Positions 26,366-35,811 are shown, counted from the first letter of the stretch. The stretch: 64,000 nt of DNA from Pseudomonas baetica (GCF_002813455.1 NZ_PHHE01000001.1:3585001-3649000), one strand, 5' to 3'. Numbers and translations are program-made. Notes: a model not told the origin generated them from the sequence alone.

Positions 26366-26415
26366 TGGCGCGGAGCGTCACGGGATGCATTCCCACGCGG
26401 AGCGTGGGGACGATC
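26366..26415. repeat. GCGGAGCG-type palindromic repeat, copy 2
   Basis: Same layout as the copy at 25781-25832: a GCGGAGCGTCAC hairpin, GGATGCATTCCC, then an ACGCGGAGCGTGGGGA hairpin and CGATC. It sits directly after the SCP2-like gene. Confidence 0.8.
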
Positions 26416-26441
26416 GGGGCGGTCTGGTAGACCGAGTTGGA

Positions 26442-26471
26442 TTCTTCGCGAGCAGGCTCGCTCCCACAGGG
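26442..26471. repeat. Single REP element
   Basis: TTCTTCGCGAGCAGGCTCGC and following CTCCCACAGG are one arm of the REPINs found further on. No inverted partner lies nearby. Confidence 0.75.
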
Positions 26472-26507
26472 ATTTTGGTAATCCTGGGGGAGCGGGCCTG
26501 TTTGCGT

Positions 26508-27908
26508 TTAGGCCTGGCTGAACTGCGAGGCCAGTTCGCGTAGGAGGACTTCGGCTTCGAGGACTTTGCTGACGACGTCGTTGGCTTTTTCGCGGGTCAG
26601 GCCGACACGCTCCAGCAGCGCGTCGGGGATGTCTTCATCCGGCCCGGACCCAATGCCACGGCTGCGCAGCAGGCGCACGGCCAGGCAGACGAGGTTCGGG
26701 TATTCGGCATAGGCGCCGTCGTAGCTCGGGTCGTGCTGGAAGCGCAGGGCGGTCGCCAACTCATCCGGCATGTCCCAGTAGCGCATCAGCCATGAGCCGA
26801 TCTGTTCGCGGCTGATACCCAGCAAGTGTTGCTCGATGTAGCTGTGGCACAGGTGCGGGTTGACCTCCAGGTGGCGGCAGATCAGCGAGAAGTGCGGCGG
26901 GAACACGTGGGCCAGCAGCAGGTAACCGAAGTTGTGCAGCAGGCCAGCCAGATACGTCAGGCCGGCTTCCGGGCGCTGGGCACGCGGCATGGCGCGGGTC
27001 AGGCCTTCGATGACGGCGGCGGTGTAGATCGACTGCTGCCAGTACGGCGTGGTGTGTTGCGGATGATCTTTCGGCAGGCTCAGGGTCTTGCCGAGGGCCA
27101 GGCCCAGCGCGAGGTTGATCACTAGGTCGAAGCCGAGCACGCGGACGATCGCGTCTTCCACCGAACGGATCTTGCCCGGCGACGCGTAGTACGGCGACGC
27201 CGCCCAGCTCACTACTTGCGCGGCCAGCGCCGGGTCGGTTTCGACCACGCCGGTGATGTCGTCGATGGTGGCGTTGGGGTCGACGCGCAGCTTGATGATT
27301 TTTTGTGCGGTTTCGGCCAGCGGCGGGATCTCGATGGTCGCTTCCAGGCGCTGCTGAATCCGGCGTGCAGTGAACGCTTGCACGGCCTGGGTGATTTCCT
27401 CGCGGTCATCGTCCGGGCGATCAAGGTTAGGACGGATGCTGCTCAGGGCTTCGCCGAAGTTGGCGGCGCTGGCTTTGGTTAGCATGGTCTTGAAGGCTTC
27501 GCTGGCGATTTCCAGCAGCACGCCCGGCTCGCCGGAGTTGATCAGCAGCTTCGGTTCGCGCAGCAGGCTTTCTTCGTAGAGGCACGGCGAACTGGTCAGC
27601 GCCGGCAGGCCCGGCAGCAGGCTCAGGCTGTGTTTGCCGAGCATCTTTTCCAGGCGCTCGGTGGAGACGGCGGTCAGGCGACGGCCCGTCAGTTCGGCGA
27701 GGCGATTGAGATCCAGCAACTGGCTCTGAGGAAACAGCACCATCAGCGCACCGACCGCGTCGTCCAGCAACACCGCCTGCACTTTGCGCGAAGCATTGAG
27801 GCCGTGGTGGTCGAGCACTTCTTCGTAGGCAACGTCCAGCTTGTTGAGCAGCAGCCGAATAACAGACGGAGCGTGCGGAGTTTCGGGGGCGAGAGCAGCT
27901 TCGGTCAT
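26508..27908 (-). CDS. YbaK/aaRS-editing-like + HDOD domain signalling protein
   Basis: The product has 466 residues from ATG 27908 (a TTG at 27932 is also in frame but has no better SD). Residues about 12-150 resemble the YbaK/ProX tRNA-editing fold (VIRLLLNKLDVAYEEV...VLLDDAVGALMVLFP). Residues about 205-400 form an HDOD domain (EIPPLAETAQKIIKLRVDPNA...EDAIVRVLGFDLVINLALGLALG...YLAGLLHNFGYLLLAHVFP). HDOD proteins are non-enzymatic HD-fold signalling proteins in Gammaproteobacteria. The gene sits next to recG as in other Pseudomonas. Its exact output is unknown. Confidence 0.88.
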   Translation of the reverse strand: MTEAALAPETPHAPSVIRLLLNKLDVAYEEVLDHHGLNASRKVQAVLLDDAVGALMVLFPQSQLLDLNRLAELTGRRLTAVSTERLEKMLGKHSLSLLPGLPALTSSPCLYEESLLREPKLLINSGEPGVLLEIASEAFKTMLTKASAANFGEALSSIRPNLDRPDDDREEITQAVQAFTARRIQQRLEATIEIPPLAETAQKIIKLRVDPNATIDDITGVVETDPALAAQVVSWAASPYYASPGKIRSVEDAIVRVLGFDLVINLALGLALGKTLSLPKDHPQHTTPYWQQSIYTAAVIEGLTRAMPRAQRPEAGLTYLAGLLHNFGYLLLAHVFPPHFSLICRHLEVNPHLCHSYIEQHLLGISREQIGSWLMRYWDMPDELATALRFQHDPSYDGAYAEYPNLVCLAVRLLRSRGIGSGPDEDIPDALLERVGLTREKANDVVSKVLEAEVLLRELASQFSQA

Positions 27909-27987
27909 GGTCTGTATCCGTTTTTGAAACAATGGCAGGAGTATAACCAGCTTGGTTGGAACGAGGGTTCAGAAACTGCGACGGTGC

Positions 27988-30063
27988 TCACACTTGGCCG
28001 TATTGCTGTCCATGGCGCAGCCAGCGGTCGAGCAATGGGCTGACGTGGGTCGGCCAGCGTTCCAGCAAGGTTTGCGCGGCATCGCGCACGGCGGGCAGCA
28101 GGTCGGCATCGCGCATCAGGTCGGCGACCTTGAATTGCAGCAGACCGGTCTGGCGGGTGCCAAGCATTTCGCCGGGGCCGCGCAATTCGAGGTCTTTTTC
28201 GGCGATCACGAAACCGTCGTTAGTCTCGCGCATGATGCCCAAACGCTGGCGACCGATCTGTGACAGCGGCGGATGGTAGAGCAGCACGCAATGGCTGGCC
28301 GCGCTGCCCCGACCGACGCGGCCGCGCAATTGGTGCAACTGCGCGAGGCCAAGGCGTTCGGGGTTTTCGATGATCATCAGGCTGGCGTTGGGCACGTCGA
28401 CGCCGACTTCGATCACCGTGGTGGCGACCAACAGTTGCAGGTTGCCGGCCTTGAATTCGGCCATGACGGCGGCTTTTTCGACAGGCTTCATGCGCCCGTG
28501 GATCAGCCCGACTTTCAGCTCGCCGAGGGCGGCGGTGAGGTCTTCGAAGGTGGTTTCGGCAGCCTGGCAGGTCAGCTCTTCCGACTCTTCAATCAGCGTA
28601 CACACCCAATAGGCCTGACGGCCTTCTGCGCAGGCACCGCGCACCCGTTCGATCACTTCGACACGGCGGGTGTCGGTGACCAGCACGGTGTTGACCGGCG
28701 TTCGTCCGGGCGGCAATTCGTCGAGGATCGAGGTGTCGAGGTCGGCGTAGGCGCTCATCGCCAGCGTCCGTGGAATCGGTGTGGCGGTCATGATCAATTG
28801 ATGCGGGCACATGCGCCCGCCGACGCCTTTCTGCCGTAGCGCCAGACGTTGCTGTACGCCGAAACGGTGTTGCTCGTCGATGATCACCAGTGCAAGGTTC
28901 TTGAACTGCACTTCGTCCTGGAACAGCGCGTGGGTGCCGACCACCATCGGCGCGCCGCTGGCGATCTGCTCCAGCGCGGCGACGCGGTTCTTGCCCTTGA
29001 GCTTGCCGGCCAGCCACGCGACTTCAATGCCCAGCGGTTCGAGCCAGCGCTTGAAGGTGATGAAGTGTTGTTCGGCGAGGATCTCGGTCGGCGCCATCAG
29101 GGCGACTTGATAGCCAGCCTCCAGTGCTTGCAGCGCGGCGAGGGCGGCAACCACGGTTTTACCCGCGCCGACGTCGCCCTGAATCAGCCGCAGCATCGGT
29201 TCGTGCTGACTGAGGTCGTAGGCTATTTCGTTGCCGACGCGTTGTTGCGCGCCAGTCGGGTTGAAGCCAAGGTTGGCCAGATATTTCGGTGGCAGCTTTT
29301 TCGCTTTCGGCATCGCTGGCGCGCGCAGCGAACGCATGCTTTCGCGCAGGCGTTGCTGGGACAGTTGATGCGTCAGCAGTTCTTCGAAGGCGAGGCGATG
29401 CTGGGCCCAGTGATGACCGAGGGCGAGTTCGTCGACGTCGGCATCGGCGGGCGGGTTGTGCAGGTAGCGGATCGCGTCGGCCAGTGGCGCCAGTTGATAG
29501 TCGCGGGCCAGTTCGGTCGGCAACCAGTCGGGCAGGGTGTCAGGCTTGAGCATGGTCAGCGTTTGCATGCACAACTGACGCAAACGCGCTTGGGTCAGGC
29601 CTTCGGTCAGCGGATAGACCGGGGTCAGGGTTTCATCCACTGGCGGCGGCTCGTCGCCAGTGATGGCGCGGTATTCCGGGTGGTAGATTTCCAGCCCCGA
29701 GGCGCCGGGCCGGGCTTCGCCGTAGCAGCGAACCCGCGTGCCGCGCTTGAGGCCTTCTTTCTGTGCGTTGCTGAAATGGTAGAAGCGCAGGCTCAGACCG
29801 CCGGTGCCGTCCTGCAAACGCACGACGAGACTGCGGCGGCGGCCCATGACCACGTCGGCACCGCTGACGGTGCCTTCGACCACGGCGTCCTGTCCCGGTC
29901 GCAAGTGGCCGATCGGAACCACGCGAGTGCGATCCTGATAGCGCAGCGGCAGGTGGAACAGCACGTCCTGGAGATTCTCCAGACCGACCTTGGCCAATTT
30001 CTCGGCCATGGCTTCGCCGACACCCTTGAGTGCCGTCACCGACACTTGCGACAGCTCCGTCAT
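27988..30063 (-). CDS. recG: ATP-dependent DNA helicase RecG
   Basis: A 691-residue branch-migration helicase that regresses stalled replication forks and processes recombination intermediates. The N-terminal wedge/OB domain (about 1-260) is followed by SF2 motifs: Walker A QGDVGAGKTVVA, DEQH (VIIDEQHRFGVQQR), TATPIPRTLAM, and QLRGRVGRGSAASHCVLLY near the C-terminus. Length matches E. coli RecG (693). The start lies 9 bases after the oxyR stop, so recG is probably read from oxyR, an arrangement known in Pseudomonas. Confidence 0.97.
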   Translation of the reverse strand: MTELSQVSVTALKGVGEAMAEKLAKVGLENLQDVLFHLPLRYQDRTRVVPIGHLRPGQDAVVEGTVSGADVVMGRRRSLVVRLQDGTGGLSLRFYHFSNAQKEGLKRGTRVRCYGEARPGASGLEIYHPEYRAITGDEPPPVDETLTPVYPLTEGLTQARLRQLCMQTLTMLKPDTLPDWLPTELARDYQLAPLADAIRYLHNPPADADVDELALGHHWAQHRLAFEELLTHQLSQQRLRESMRSLRAPAMPKAKKLPPKYLANLGFNPTGAQQRVGNEIAYDLSQHEPMLRLIQGDVGAGKTVVAALAALQALEAGYQVALMAPTEILAEQHFITFKRWLEPLGIEVAWLAGKLKGKNRVAALEQIASGAPMVVGTHALFQDEVQFKNLALVIIDEQHRFGVQQRLALRQKGVGGRMCPHQLIMTATPIPRTLAMSAYADLDTSILDELPPGRTPVNTVLVTDTRRVEVIERVRGACAEGRQAYWVCTLIEESEELTCQAAETTFEDLTAALGELKVGLIHGRMKPVEKAAVMAEFKAGNLQLLVATTVIEVGVDVPNASLMIIENPERLGLAQLHQLRGRVGRGSAASHCVLLYHPPLSQIGRQRLGIMRETNDGFVIAEKDLELRGPGEMLGTRQTGLLQFKVADLMRDADLLPAVRDAAQTLLERWPTHVSPLLDRWLRHGQQYGQV

Positions 30064-30072
30064 GACGCTCGC

Positions 30073-31002
30073 TTAACCGGCTGTAACCGGTGCCGCTGGC
30101 TTGGCCACCGAGCACAGGCGAATGGAGTCGGCGAGAATCTCGATGGCTTTGGGCCGTGGGAAGCTGGCGCGCCAGGCAATCGCCACGGTGCGGAATGGCA
30201 CCGGCGGCGACAACGGCCGCACTTCGATCACGCCCGGGGCGTAGTGATGGCTGTCGACTGCCGACAGCGGCAGGATCGAGATGCCCAGACCGGATGCGAC
30301 CATGTGGCGAATGGTTTCCAGCGAGCTGGATTCGACCGTGGTGTGCTTGGCGCCGTCGTTGCCCTTGGTCAGGGTCGGGCAGGCTTCGAGTACCTGATCA
30401 CGGAAGCAGTGACCTTCGCCGAGCAGCAGCAGGCTCTTGTCGTTGAGCAGGCCGGCGTCGATGGTTTCTTTTTGCGTCCACGGGTGCTGGGCCGGCATCA
30501 GGACGTAGAACGGCTCGTCGTACAGCTGCAGGGTCAGCACGTCCGCTTCGTTGAACGGCAGGGCGATGATGATCGCGTCGAGCTCGCCGTTGCGCAGTTT
30601 GTCGCGCAGCACGTGGGTGAAGTTTTCTTCGATATACAACGGCATCTGCGGGGCGACCCGGTGCAGTTGTGGAATCAGGTGCGGGAACAGGTACGGGCCG
30701 ACGGTGTAGATCGCGCCGATTTTCAGCGGGGCGGTCAGCTGGTTTTTGCCGGCCTGGGCCAGTTCGCGAATGCCTTGAGCCTGTTCCAGCACTTTCTGCG
30801 CCTGGGCGACGATGCCTTCGCCGACCGGGGTCAGGCGAACGGCGCTTTTGCTGCGCTCGAAAATCAGCACACCGAGTTCGTCTTCAAGCTTTTTCACGCC
30901 CACCGAAAGGGTCGGCTGGCTGACGTGGCAACGCTCGGCCGCGTGGCCGAAGTGCTGCTCTTGGGCGAGGGTAACGATGTAGCGTAATTCTGTGAGAGTC
31001 AT
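30073..31002 (-). CDS. oxyR: Hydrogen-peroxide-sensing regulator OxyR
   Basis: A 309-residue LysR-type regulator. The winged helix (MTLTELRYIVTLAQEQHFGHAAERCHVSQPTLSVGVKKLED) is followed by the substrate domain with GEGHCFRDQVLEAC. Its two cysteines are nine residues apart, the peroxide-reactive disulfide pair of OxyR. It activates catalase/alkyl hydroperoxide reductase genes after oxidation. Next to recG, as in P. aeruginosa. Confidence 0.96.
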   Translation of the reverse strand: MTLTELRYIVTLAQEQHFGHAAERCHVSQPTLSVGVKKLEDELGVLIFERSKSAVRLTPVGEGIVAQAQKVLEQAQGIRELAQAGKNQLTAPLKIGAIYTVGPYLFPHLIPQLHRVAPQMPLYIEENFTHVLRDKLRNGELDAIIIALPFNEADVLTLQLYDEPFYVLMPAQHPWTQKETIDAGLLNDKSLLLLGEGHCFRDQVLEACPTLTKGNDGAKHTTVESSSLETIRHMVASGLGISILPLSAVDSHHYAPGVIEVRPLSPPVPFRTVAIAWRASFPRPKAIEILADSIRLCSVAKPAAPVTAG

Positions 31003-31121
31003 AGCAAGCGTCCATGAAGGTGCGGGCCAAGCATACCGGCTGCGATCGATAGACGCACGTTATCAGACTGAGGGCTGAGTGCGACACCGGGCAATGCCGG
31101 TTTGCCGTGCATGGATATGCA

Positions 31122-31143
31122 AAAGGCACCTTTCGGTGCCTTT
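31122..31143 (-). terminator. Intrinsic terminator after tonB
   Basis: The stem AAAGGCACC/GGTGCCTTT with a 4-base loop sits between the tonB end and the oxyR start. It is followed by a T run on the minus strand. Confidence 0.8.
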
Positions 31144-31170
31144 ATCTCGATCCAACCGTCACCACATAAC

Positions 31171-31263
31171 CCTGTGGGAGCGAGCCTGCTCGCGAAAGCG
31201 CTGGGTCAGACAAACATGAGCTGACTGACGCGACCTCTTCGCGAGCAGGCTCGCTCCCACAGG
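31171..31263. repeat. REPIN (inverted pair of REP elements)
   Basis: CCTGTGGGAGCGAGCCTGCT... and its inverse ...AGCAGGCTCGCTCCCACAGG are separated by about 40 bases, between tonB and its terminator. Confidence 0.9.
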
Positions 31264-31277
31264 TATTGCGGTGTTAC

Positions 31278-32024
31278 TTAGCGGCGACGTTCCAGCGAGT
31301 AAACAAACGGCGCAACAATTTCGATTGAGCCATTGGTCAACATGTCGGCCGGTGGCTTGGGCAGCGGTTGCGCACGGCGGATCATTTCCAGGGTGGCCCG
31401 GTCCAGATCGGCGTTGCCTGAGCGGCCCACCAGTTCGAACGACAGCACGTTGCCTTCGCCATCGACCACGAAACGCAGACGGTTCAAGCCTTCCTTGCCA
31501 CGTGCCTGAGCACTCTGCGGGTACTTTTTGTACTTGGCCAAATGCGCAAGCAGCGTGCCTTGCCAACTGGCCTTGGCAGCCATTTGTGCCGGCGACGGAC
31601 CCGGTGCCGGTGCAGCGGATTTCTCCGTCGGCGCTGGAGTCGGTGGCGTGTCGGCCGGTTTTTCCTCGGAAGGTTTTTCCTTCGGCGAATCGGGCAGCTT
31701 CTTCTCGACCGGCTTCGGCGGTTTAGGCTTTGGCTTCGGCTTGGGTTTCTGCACCGCGATTTCGGCTTTCGGTGCTTCGGCGAGTTTCGGAATCGGCAAC
31801 TCTTCAACCGGAGCCGGTGGCTGCGGTGGTGTGACGACTTTCGGCGGAGCAGGCGGTGGCGGGGCCGGAACCGGTGCCAGCTCGACCATCATCGCCTGTG
31901 GAGGCAATTCGATGGGCGGGCGGGCGGTCCAGTTCAGCGCCAGCGCGATGGCCAGCGCGTGAACGCCCAGCACCACGGCCAGGCTACCGCTGTAACGCGT
32001 CAGCTTATGGCGCGTCGTGATCAT
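31278..32024 (-). CDS. tonB: Energy-transducing protein TonB
   Basis: A 248-residue inner-membrane anchored protein. A membrane anchor (about 14-31, LAVVLGVHALAIALALNW) is followed by a Pro/Lys-rich rigid spacer (PKPKPKPKPPKPVEKK). The C-terminal TonB domain starts at about 155 (SWQGTLLAHLAKYKKYPQSA...LRFVVDGEGNVLSFELVGRSG). It passes proton-motive force from ExbBD to outer-membrane siderophore receptors. Its start overlaps the exbD stop (ATGA). Confidence 0.95.
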   Translation of the reverse strand: MITTRHKLTRYSGSLAVVLGVHALAIALALNWTARPPIELPPQAMMVELAPVPAPPPPAPPKVVTPPQPPAPVEELPIPKLAEAPKAEIAVQKPKPKPKPKPPKPVEKKLPDSPKEKPSEEKPADTPPTPAPTEKSAAPAPGPSPAQMAAKASWQGTLLAHLAKYKKYPQSAQARGKEGLNRLRFVVDGEGNVLSFELVGRSGNADLDRATLEMIRRAQPLPKPPADMLTNGSIEIVAPFVYSLERRR

Positions 32025-32449
32025 TTCTTGACTGCGCTCTCGAGGCCGACCAAACCGACTTTCAGGTAGCCTGCTGCGCGAAGGTTATCCATCACGCTCA
32101 TCAGGTCGCCGTAATCCACGCCTTTGTCAGCCTGGAAGAAGATCGTCGTGTCTTTCTTGCCCTTGGTGCGAGCGTCGAGGGTGGCGCCCAGTGCTTCAGG
32201 CTTCACTTCGTCTTCGCCGAGGAACAGGCGCTGGTCAGCCTTGACGCTGAGGAACACCGGTTTCTCTGGCCGCGGTGCCGGTTTGGCGGTCGAGGCAGGC
32301 AGGTCGACTTTGATGTCCACAGTGGCCAATGGAGCGGCCACCATGAAGATGATCAACAGCACCAGCATCACGTCGATGAACGGCGTGACGTTGATTTCGT
32401 GGTTCTCGGCCAGATCGTCGTCTGCGCCTTCTTTCAAATGCAGGCCCAT
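32021..32449 (-). CDS. exbD: Biopolymer transport protein ExbD
   Basis: A 142-residue protein with a single membrane helix (about 22-42). Its aspartate in NVTPFIDVMLVLLIIFM is the proton-carrying residue, followed by a periplasmic domain. It is part of the ExbB-ExbD motor. exbB ends six bases upstream. Confidence 0.95.
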   Translation of the reverse strand: MGLHLKEGADDDLAENHEINVTPFIDVMLVLLIIFMVAAPLATVDIKVDLPASTAKPAPRPEKPVFLSVKADQRLFLGEDEVKPEALGATLDARTKGKKDTTIFFQADKGVDYGDLMSVMDNLRAAGYLKVGLVGLESAVKK

Positions 32450-32455
32450 GGCCGA

Positions 32456-33409
32456 TTACCCCACTTTCACCATGTGCGGTTGCGAGCTGCGCTCAGGCTG
32501 GTGGTCGAGGTCACGGCTGACCAGCAGCAGGACTTCTGCCGACGCATCGGACACCTGCGCCTTGTAACCGGCGATGGAGCGGGCGAACACGTTGTAGATG
32601 ACAACGGCTGGAATTGCCGCGACCAGACCCAGTGCGGTGGCCAGCAGCGCTTCAGCGATACCTGGTGCTACGACGGCCAGGTTGGTGGTCTGGGTTTTGG
32701 CGATGCCGATGAAGGAGTTCATGATGCCCCACACGGTGCCGAACAGACCGACGAACGGTGCGGTGGAACCGATGGTTGCGAGTACGCCAGTGCCGCTGCT
32801 CATGTTGCGACCGCAGGCGGCGACCAGACGCTCGAGACGGAAGCTGACGCGCTCCTTGATGCCTTCTTTCTCGCGGCTGTTGGTCGACAGGCGCATCTCT
32901 TCAAGGGCGTCGTGGACCAGCAGGTTGGCAAGGGTGCCTTCTTTTGCGGCAGTGGTGCTGGCTTCTTTAAGCGTGGTGGCTTTCTTCAGGGCGGCGATTT
33001 CACCCCGCAGACGACGCTTGGCGCCCATCAGCTCGAAGCCTTTGGCGATCCAGATGGTCCAGGTGATGATCGACGCGATGGCCAGGCCGATCATCACGAT
33101 TTTCACGATGATGTCGGCGTTCTGGTACATGCCCCATGGCGACAGGTCGTGGGCCATGCCCAGTGTATTGTCGGCTTCGAGCGCTTGCGGCGCATCGGCA
33201 GGCGTAACGTCGAGGGTCTGGACCGGAGCGGTCGCGTCAGGTGCGGCAGCCGCAGGCGCGGTCTGTTCGGTAGCAGCCGGTGTCGCAGGCGCTTGAGCGT
33301 CGGCGAAAGCAGCGGTCGGTGCCAGCATCAAGCTGAGCAGCAGAGCCGCCAGAGCGCTCCAGGCGCGAGGTCGGTTGGTTGGCGAAGCGGGGTTTTGATT
33401 ACGTGTCAT
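32456..33409 (-). CDS. exbB: Biopolymer transport protein ExbB
   Basis: A 317-residue protein from ATG 33409. It carries a cleavable-looking leader (SALAALLLSLMLAPTAAFADA) and an Ala/Pro-rich periplasmic extension of about 60 residues before the MotA/TolQ/ExbB core (three helices; GLFGTVWGIMNSFIGIA and ALGLVAAIPAVVIYN). This long form is usual in Pseudomonas and longer than E. coli ExbB (244). It is the first gene of exbB-exbD-tonB. The open frame extends to 33472 without SD. Fur control is expected; only a poor AT-rich match (33489-33508) is visible. Confidence 0.94.
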   Translation of the reverse strand: MTRNQNPASPTNRPRAWSALAALLLSLMLAPTAAFADAQAPATPAATEQTAPAAAAPDATAPVQTLDVTPADAPQALEADNTLGMAHDLSPWGMYQNADIIVKIVMIGLAIASIITWTIWIAKGFELMGAKRRLRGEIAALKKATTLKEASTTAAKEGTLANLLVHDALEEMRLSTNSREKEGIKERVSFRLERLVAACGRNMSSGTGVLATIGSTAPFVGLFGTVWGIMNSFIGIAKTQTTNLAVVAPGIAEALLATALGLVAAIPAVVIYNVFARSIAGYKAQVSDASAEVLLLVSRDLDHQPERSSQPHMVKVG

Positions 33410-33597
33410 GCTGGCCGGACCTGAGATAGAAAAACGGTAATGCTCTTCCAGGCCTCGTGAGGCCGAGAACAAAAGTGGCCTGCATTATTGCAAGTAATTC
33501 TTGTTAACAAAAGTAATAGAGTATCTTTTTTTCCTTGATTGCTAGCCGCACGACTCGTGCCAAGGCTAGTCTGTCGCTTTCCGATGGGAGTTTTTTG

Positions 33598-34455
33598 ATG
33601 TCCGCGCCTTCTGTTTTGATTGCTGGTTGTGGTGATGTCGGCAGTCGACTGGCTACGCAATTGCTGACCGCTGGCTGGGAAGTTCATGGTCTGCGCCGCA
33701 ATGTCTCGTGCTTGCCGGACGGTGTTGTCGGCGTTGCCGGCGATCTGTTCAACGAAGACTGCCCGGCGACCTGGCCGGTGGGGGCCGTGGATTATCTGGT
33801 GTATTGCGCAGCGGCGACCGATCACGATGAGGCCGGCTATCGCGCGGCTTACGTGCAGGGTTTGCAGAACGTGCTGAGCTGGCTGGGCGACTATGGGCAA
33901 GTGCCTGAGCGCCTGATCTTCGTGTCCAGCAGCAGTGTCTACGGGCAACTGGACGGCGAGTGGGTGGATGAGACTTCCGAAACCGTCGCCACCGGTTACT
34001 CAGGTCGATTGATGCTCGAAGCCGAGCAGGTGGCACTCAATAGTGGAATCCCCGCGAGCGTCCTGCGCCTGACCGGTATCTACGGCCCGGGCCGTGAATG
34101 GCTGCTGACGCAGGTGCGTCGTGGTTATCGCGTCGCCGTTGATCCGCCGTTGTATGGCAATCGCATACATGCCGACGATGCAGCCGGATTGCTGGCGTTC
34201 CTGCTGGAGAAGGATCGTCAGGGCGTGAAGCTGGAGGATTTCTATATCGGCGTTGATGATGCACCGGCGCCGTTGGCTGAAGTAGTGGGTTGGTTGCGCG
34301 AGTATTTGGGTGTAACGGAATGGGCGGAAGATGCCAGCGTGCGGCGCACCGGCAGCAAGCGCTGCAGCAATGCCCGGGCTAAAGCGTTGGGCTGGATGCC
34401 GAAATACCCAAGTTATCGCGAAGGCTATGCTGCGATCCTCGAAGGTAAATGCTGA
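33598..34455 (+). CDS. NAD-dependent epimerase/dehydratase-family protein
   Basis: A 285-residue Rossmann protein from ATG 33598, seven bases after GGGAG. It has a dinucleotide motif variant (VLIAGCGDVGSRLATQLL), VYCAAATD, the FVSSSSVYGQ strand and an RLTGIYGPGREW loop. The usual YxxxK reads YSGRLMLE, so the catalytic lysine is not obvious. This is the YeeZ-like group of extended SDRs of unknown substrate. It is divergent from exbB and is followed by a REPIN. Confidence 0.85.
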   Translation: MSAPSVLIAGCGDVGSRLATQLLTAGWEVHGLRRNVSCLPDGVVGVAGDLFNEDCPATWPVGAVDYLVYCAAATDHDEAGYRAAYVQGLQNVLSWLGDYGQVPERLIFVSSSSVYGQLDGEWVDETSETVATGYSGRLMLEAEQVALNSGIPASVLRLTGIYGPGREWLLTQVRRGYRVAVDPPLYGNRIHADDAAGLLAFLLEKDRQGVKLEDFYIGVDDAPAPLAEVVGWLREYLGVTEWAEDASVRRTGSKRCSNARAKALGWMPKYPSYREGYAAILEGKC

Positions 34456-34479
34456 CTCCCAGACACCCCTGAAAACAAC

Positions 34480-34571
34480 TGTGGGAGCGAGCTTGCTCGC
34501 GAAGAGGGAGTGTCAGGCAACTTTAATGTCGACTGATCCACCGCTTTCGCGAGCAAGCCCGCTCCCACAGG
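34480..34571. repeat. REPIN
   Basis: Inverted GTGGGAGCGAGCTTGCTCGC and GCGAGCAAGCCCGCTCCCAC, separated by about 45 bases, between convergent genes. Confidence 0.9.
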
Positions 34572-34596
34572 TTTATGTGTTGTTCTCAGCGCGTGC

Positions 34597-35337
34597 TTAC
34601 TGCTTCTCGAGCAACCACTTGCGCTCGCCCGGCGTGTACTGCGGCATTTCATCCGCCAGCGCGGTGTTCACCGCCTGGAAGATCTCCAGTTCCTTGCCCT
34701 TGCGCGCAAAGATATAGGCATTGCCCTGACCATTGAGTTGCAGCCACATGTTGTCATTGTTGCTGCTCATCGAAGCGCAATCGCCCGCCAGGCACAAGGC
34801 ATAACGGTCGGCGCCCGGCAGGCCGCTGACTTGGCCGTCGGCCTGGAACTGCACGGTGCCGCCTTCTCCTTGGCCGCTGGCAATCTTCCAGTTGCCGCCC
34901 ATGTAGGCGGAATACAGTGCGCGTTCGAAACTGGCGCCAATCGGCGCGCCTTCCGGTACCGGAATCTGCGCGCGGTCAAAAACCTGTTCCGGTTCGTTTT
35001 CGCTGGCGGCTTGTTGCAGTTGCCCGCCGTCGCGTTTCAGTTCGCTGGCCGAGCTGCCATAGAAGTCGACTTTCCAGGCGCCGGACTGTTCGCCCAGCAG
35101 CCGTCCTTCGACGTTCTCAAAACCGTTGGTGTAGCGGGCCTGACTGGCCTTGGTGTTGACGTCCCACTCCAGGTTCGGGCCGTAGGCCTGAAGCGCTTCG
35201 CGCAGGGGGCCGCCCTTGGCTGCGGCATCGATCGCCACCTGATTGATCCAGGTGCCGCTGATGTCACGGTCGGCGGGGTTGCTGGCGCAGCCGCCGAGGA
35301 AAATGGCGAGCAGCGGGAGAGCTAGCGCTTTGCGCAT
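34597..35337 (-). CDS. Putative lipoprotein of unknown function
   Basis: A 246-residue protein with a lipoprotein signal (MRKALALPLLAIFLGGC; lipobox cysteine at 17). The mature part has no recognised domain; it appears beta-rich (two similar segments around NVEGRLLGEQSGAWKVDFYG and NWKIASGQGEGGTVQFQADG). It is equivalent in position to PA5340 in PAO1. Anchored to the inner or outer membrane; residue +2 is Ala, which favours the outer membrane. Confidence 0.85.
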   Translation of the reverse strand: MRKALALPLLAIFLGGCASNPADRDISGTWINQVAIDAAAKGGPLREALQAYGPNLEWDVNTKASQARYTNGFENVEGRLLGEQSGAWKVDFYGSSASELKRDGGQLQQAASENEPEQVFDRAQIPVPEGAPIGASFERALYSAYMGGNWKIASGQGEGGTVQFQADGQVSGLPGADRYALCLAGDCASMSSNNDNMWLQLNGQGNAYIFARKGKELEIFQAVNTALADEMPQYTPGERKWLLEKQ

Positions 35338-35406
35338 GGTGGAATCCTTTCAAAACCTTTTCTTGCTGAGCAGTCGGCGCGGCGTTTGAGGGCCGCGCCG
35401 TGCGCA

Positions 35407-35787
35407 TCACTCGATGACCAGAATGGCATCCATTTCAACCTGCGAACCCTTTGGCAGGGCAGCTACGCCGATGGCGGCTCGGGCCGGGTATGGCTGGTCG
35501 AAGTACTTGCCCATGATCTCGTTGACCTTGGCGAAGTGGCTCAGGTCGGTGAGGAAAATGTTCAGTTTGACGATGTCCTTGAACGAACCGCCGGCGGCTT
35601 CGGCCACGGCTTTGAGGTTCTCGAACACCTGGACGGTCTGGGCTTCGAAGCCTTCAACCAGTTCCATGGTTTTTGGGTCCAGAGGAATCTGACCCGACAT
35701 GTAGACGGTGTTACCGGCCTTGATTGCCTGAGAGTAAGTACCGATGGCGGCTGGGGCCTTGTCGCTGGTGATAACAGTCTTGGTCAT
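35407..35787 (-). CDS. ridA: Reactive intermediate deaminase RidA
   Basis: A 126-residue YjgF/YER057c/UK114 protein. It hydrolyses 2-aminoacrylate and related imines released by PLP enzymes. Family signatures are visible: [23 protein letters not shown] at the N-terminus, and [12 protein letters not shown] with the substrate-binding Arg and E-M-D-A-I near the end. It lies 24 bases downstream of spoT, probably co-transcribed. Confidence 0.95.
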   Translation of the reverse strand: MTKTVITSDKAPAAIGTYSQAIKAGNTVYMSGQIPLDPKTMELVEGFEAQTVQVFENLKAVAEAAGGSFKDIVKLNIFLTDLSHFAKVNEIMGKYFDQPYPARAAIGVAALPKGSQVEMDAILVIE

Positions 35788-35811
35788 GTATGACTCCTTG
35801 TTAGGTGTGAG

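Noticed and set aside
28849..30987. 712-codon plus-strand open frame
   Set aside because: It lies antisense to recG and oxyR, both certain.
33489..33508. Possible Fur box upstream of exbB
   Set aside because: Only a weak match to the GATAATGATAAT pattern; mentioned in the exbB entry but not called.
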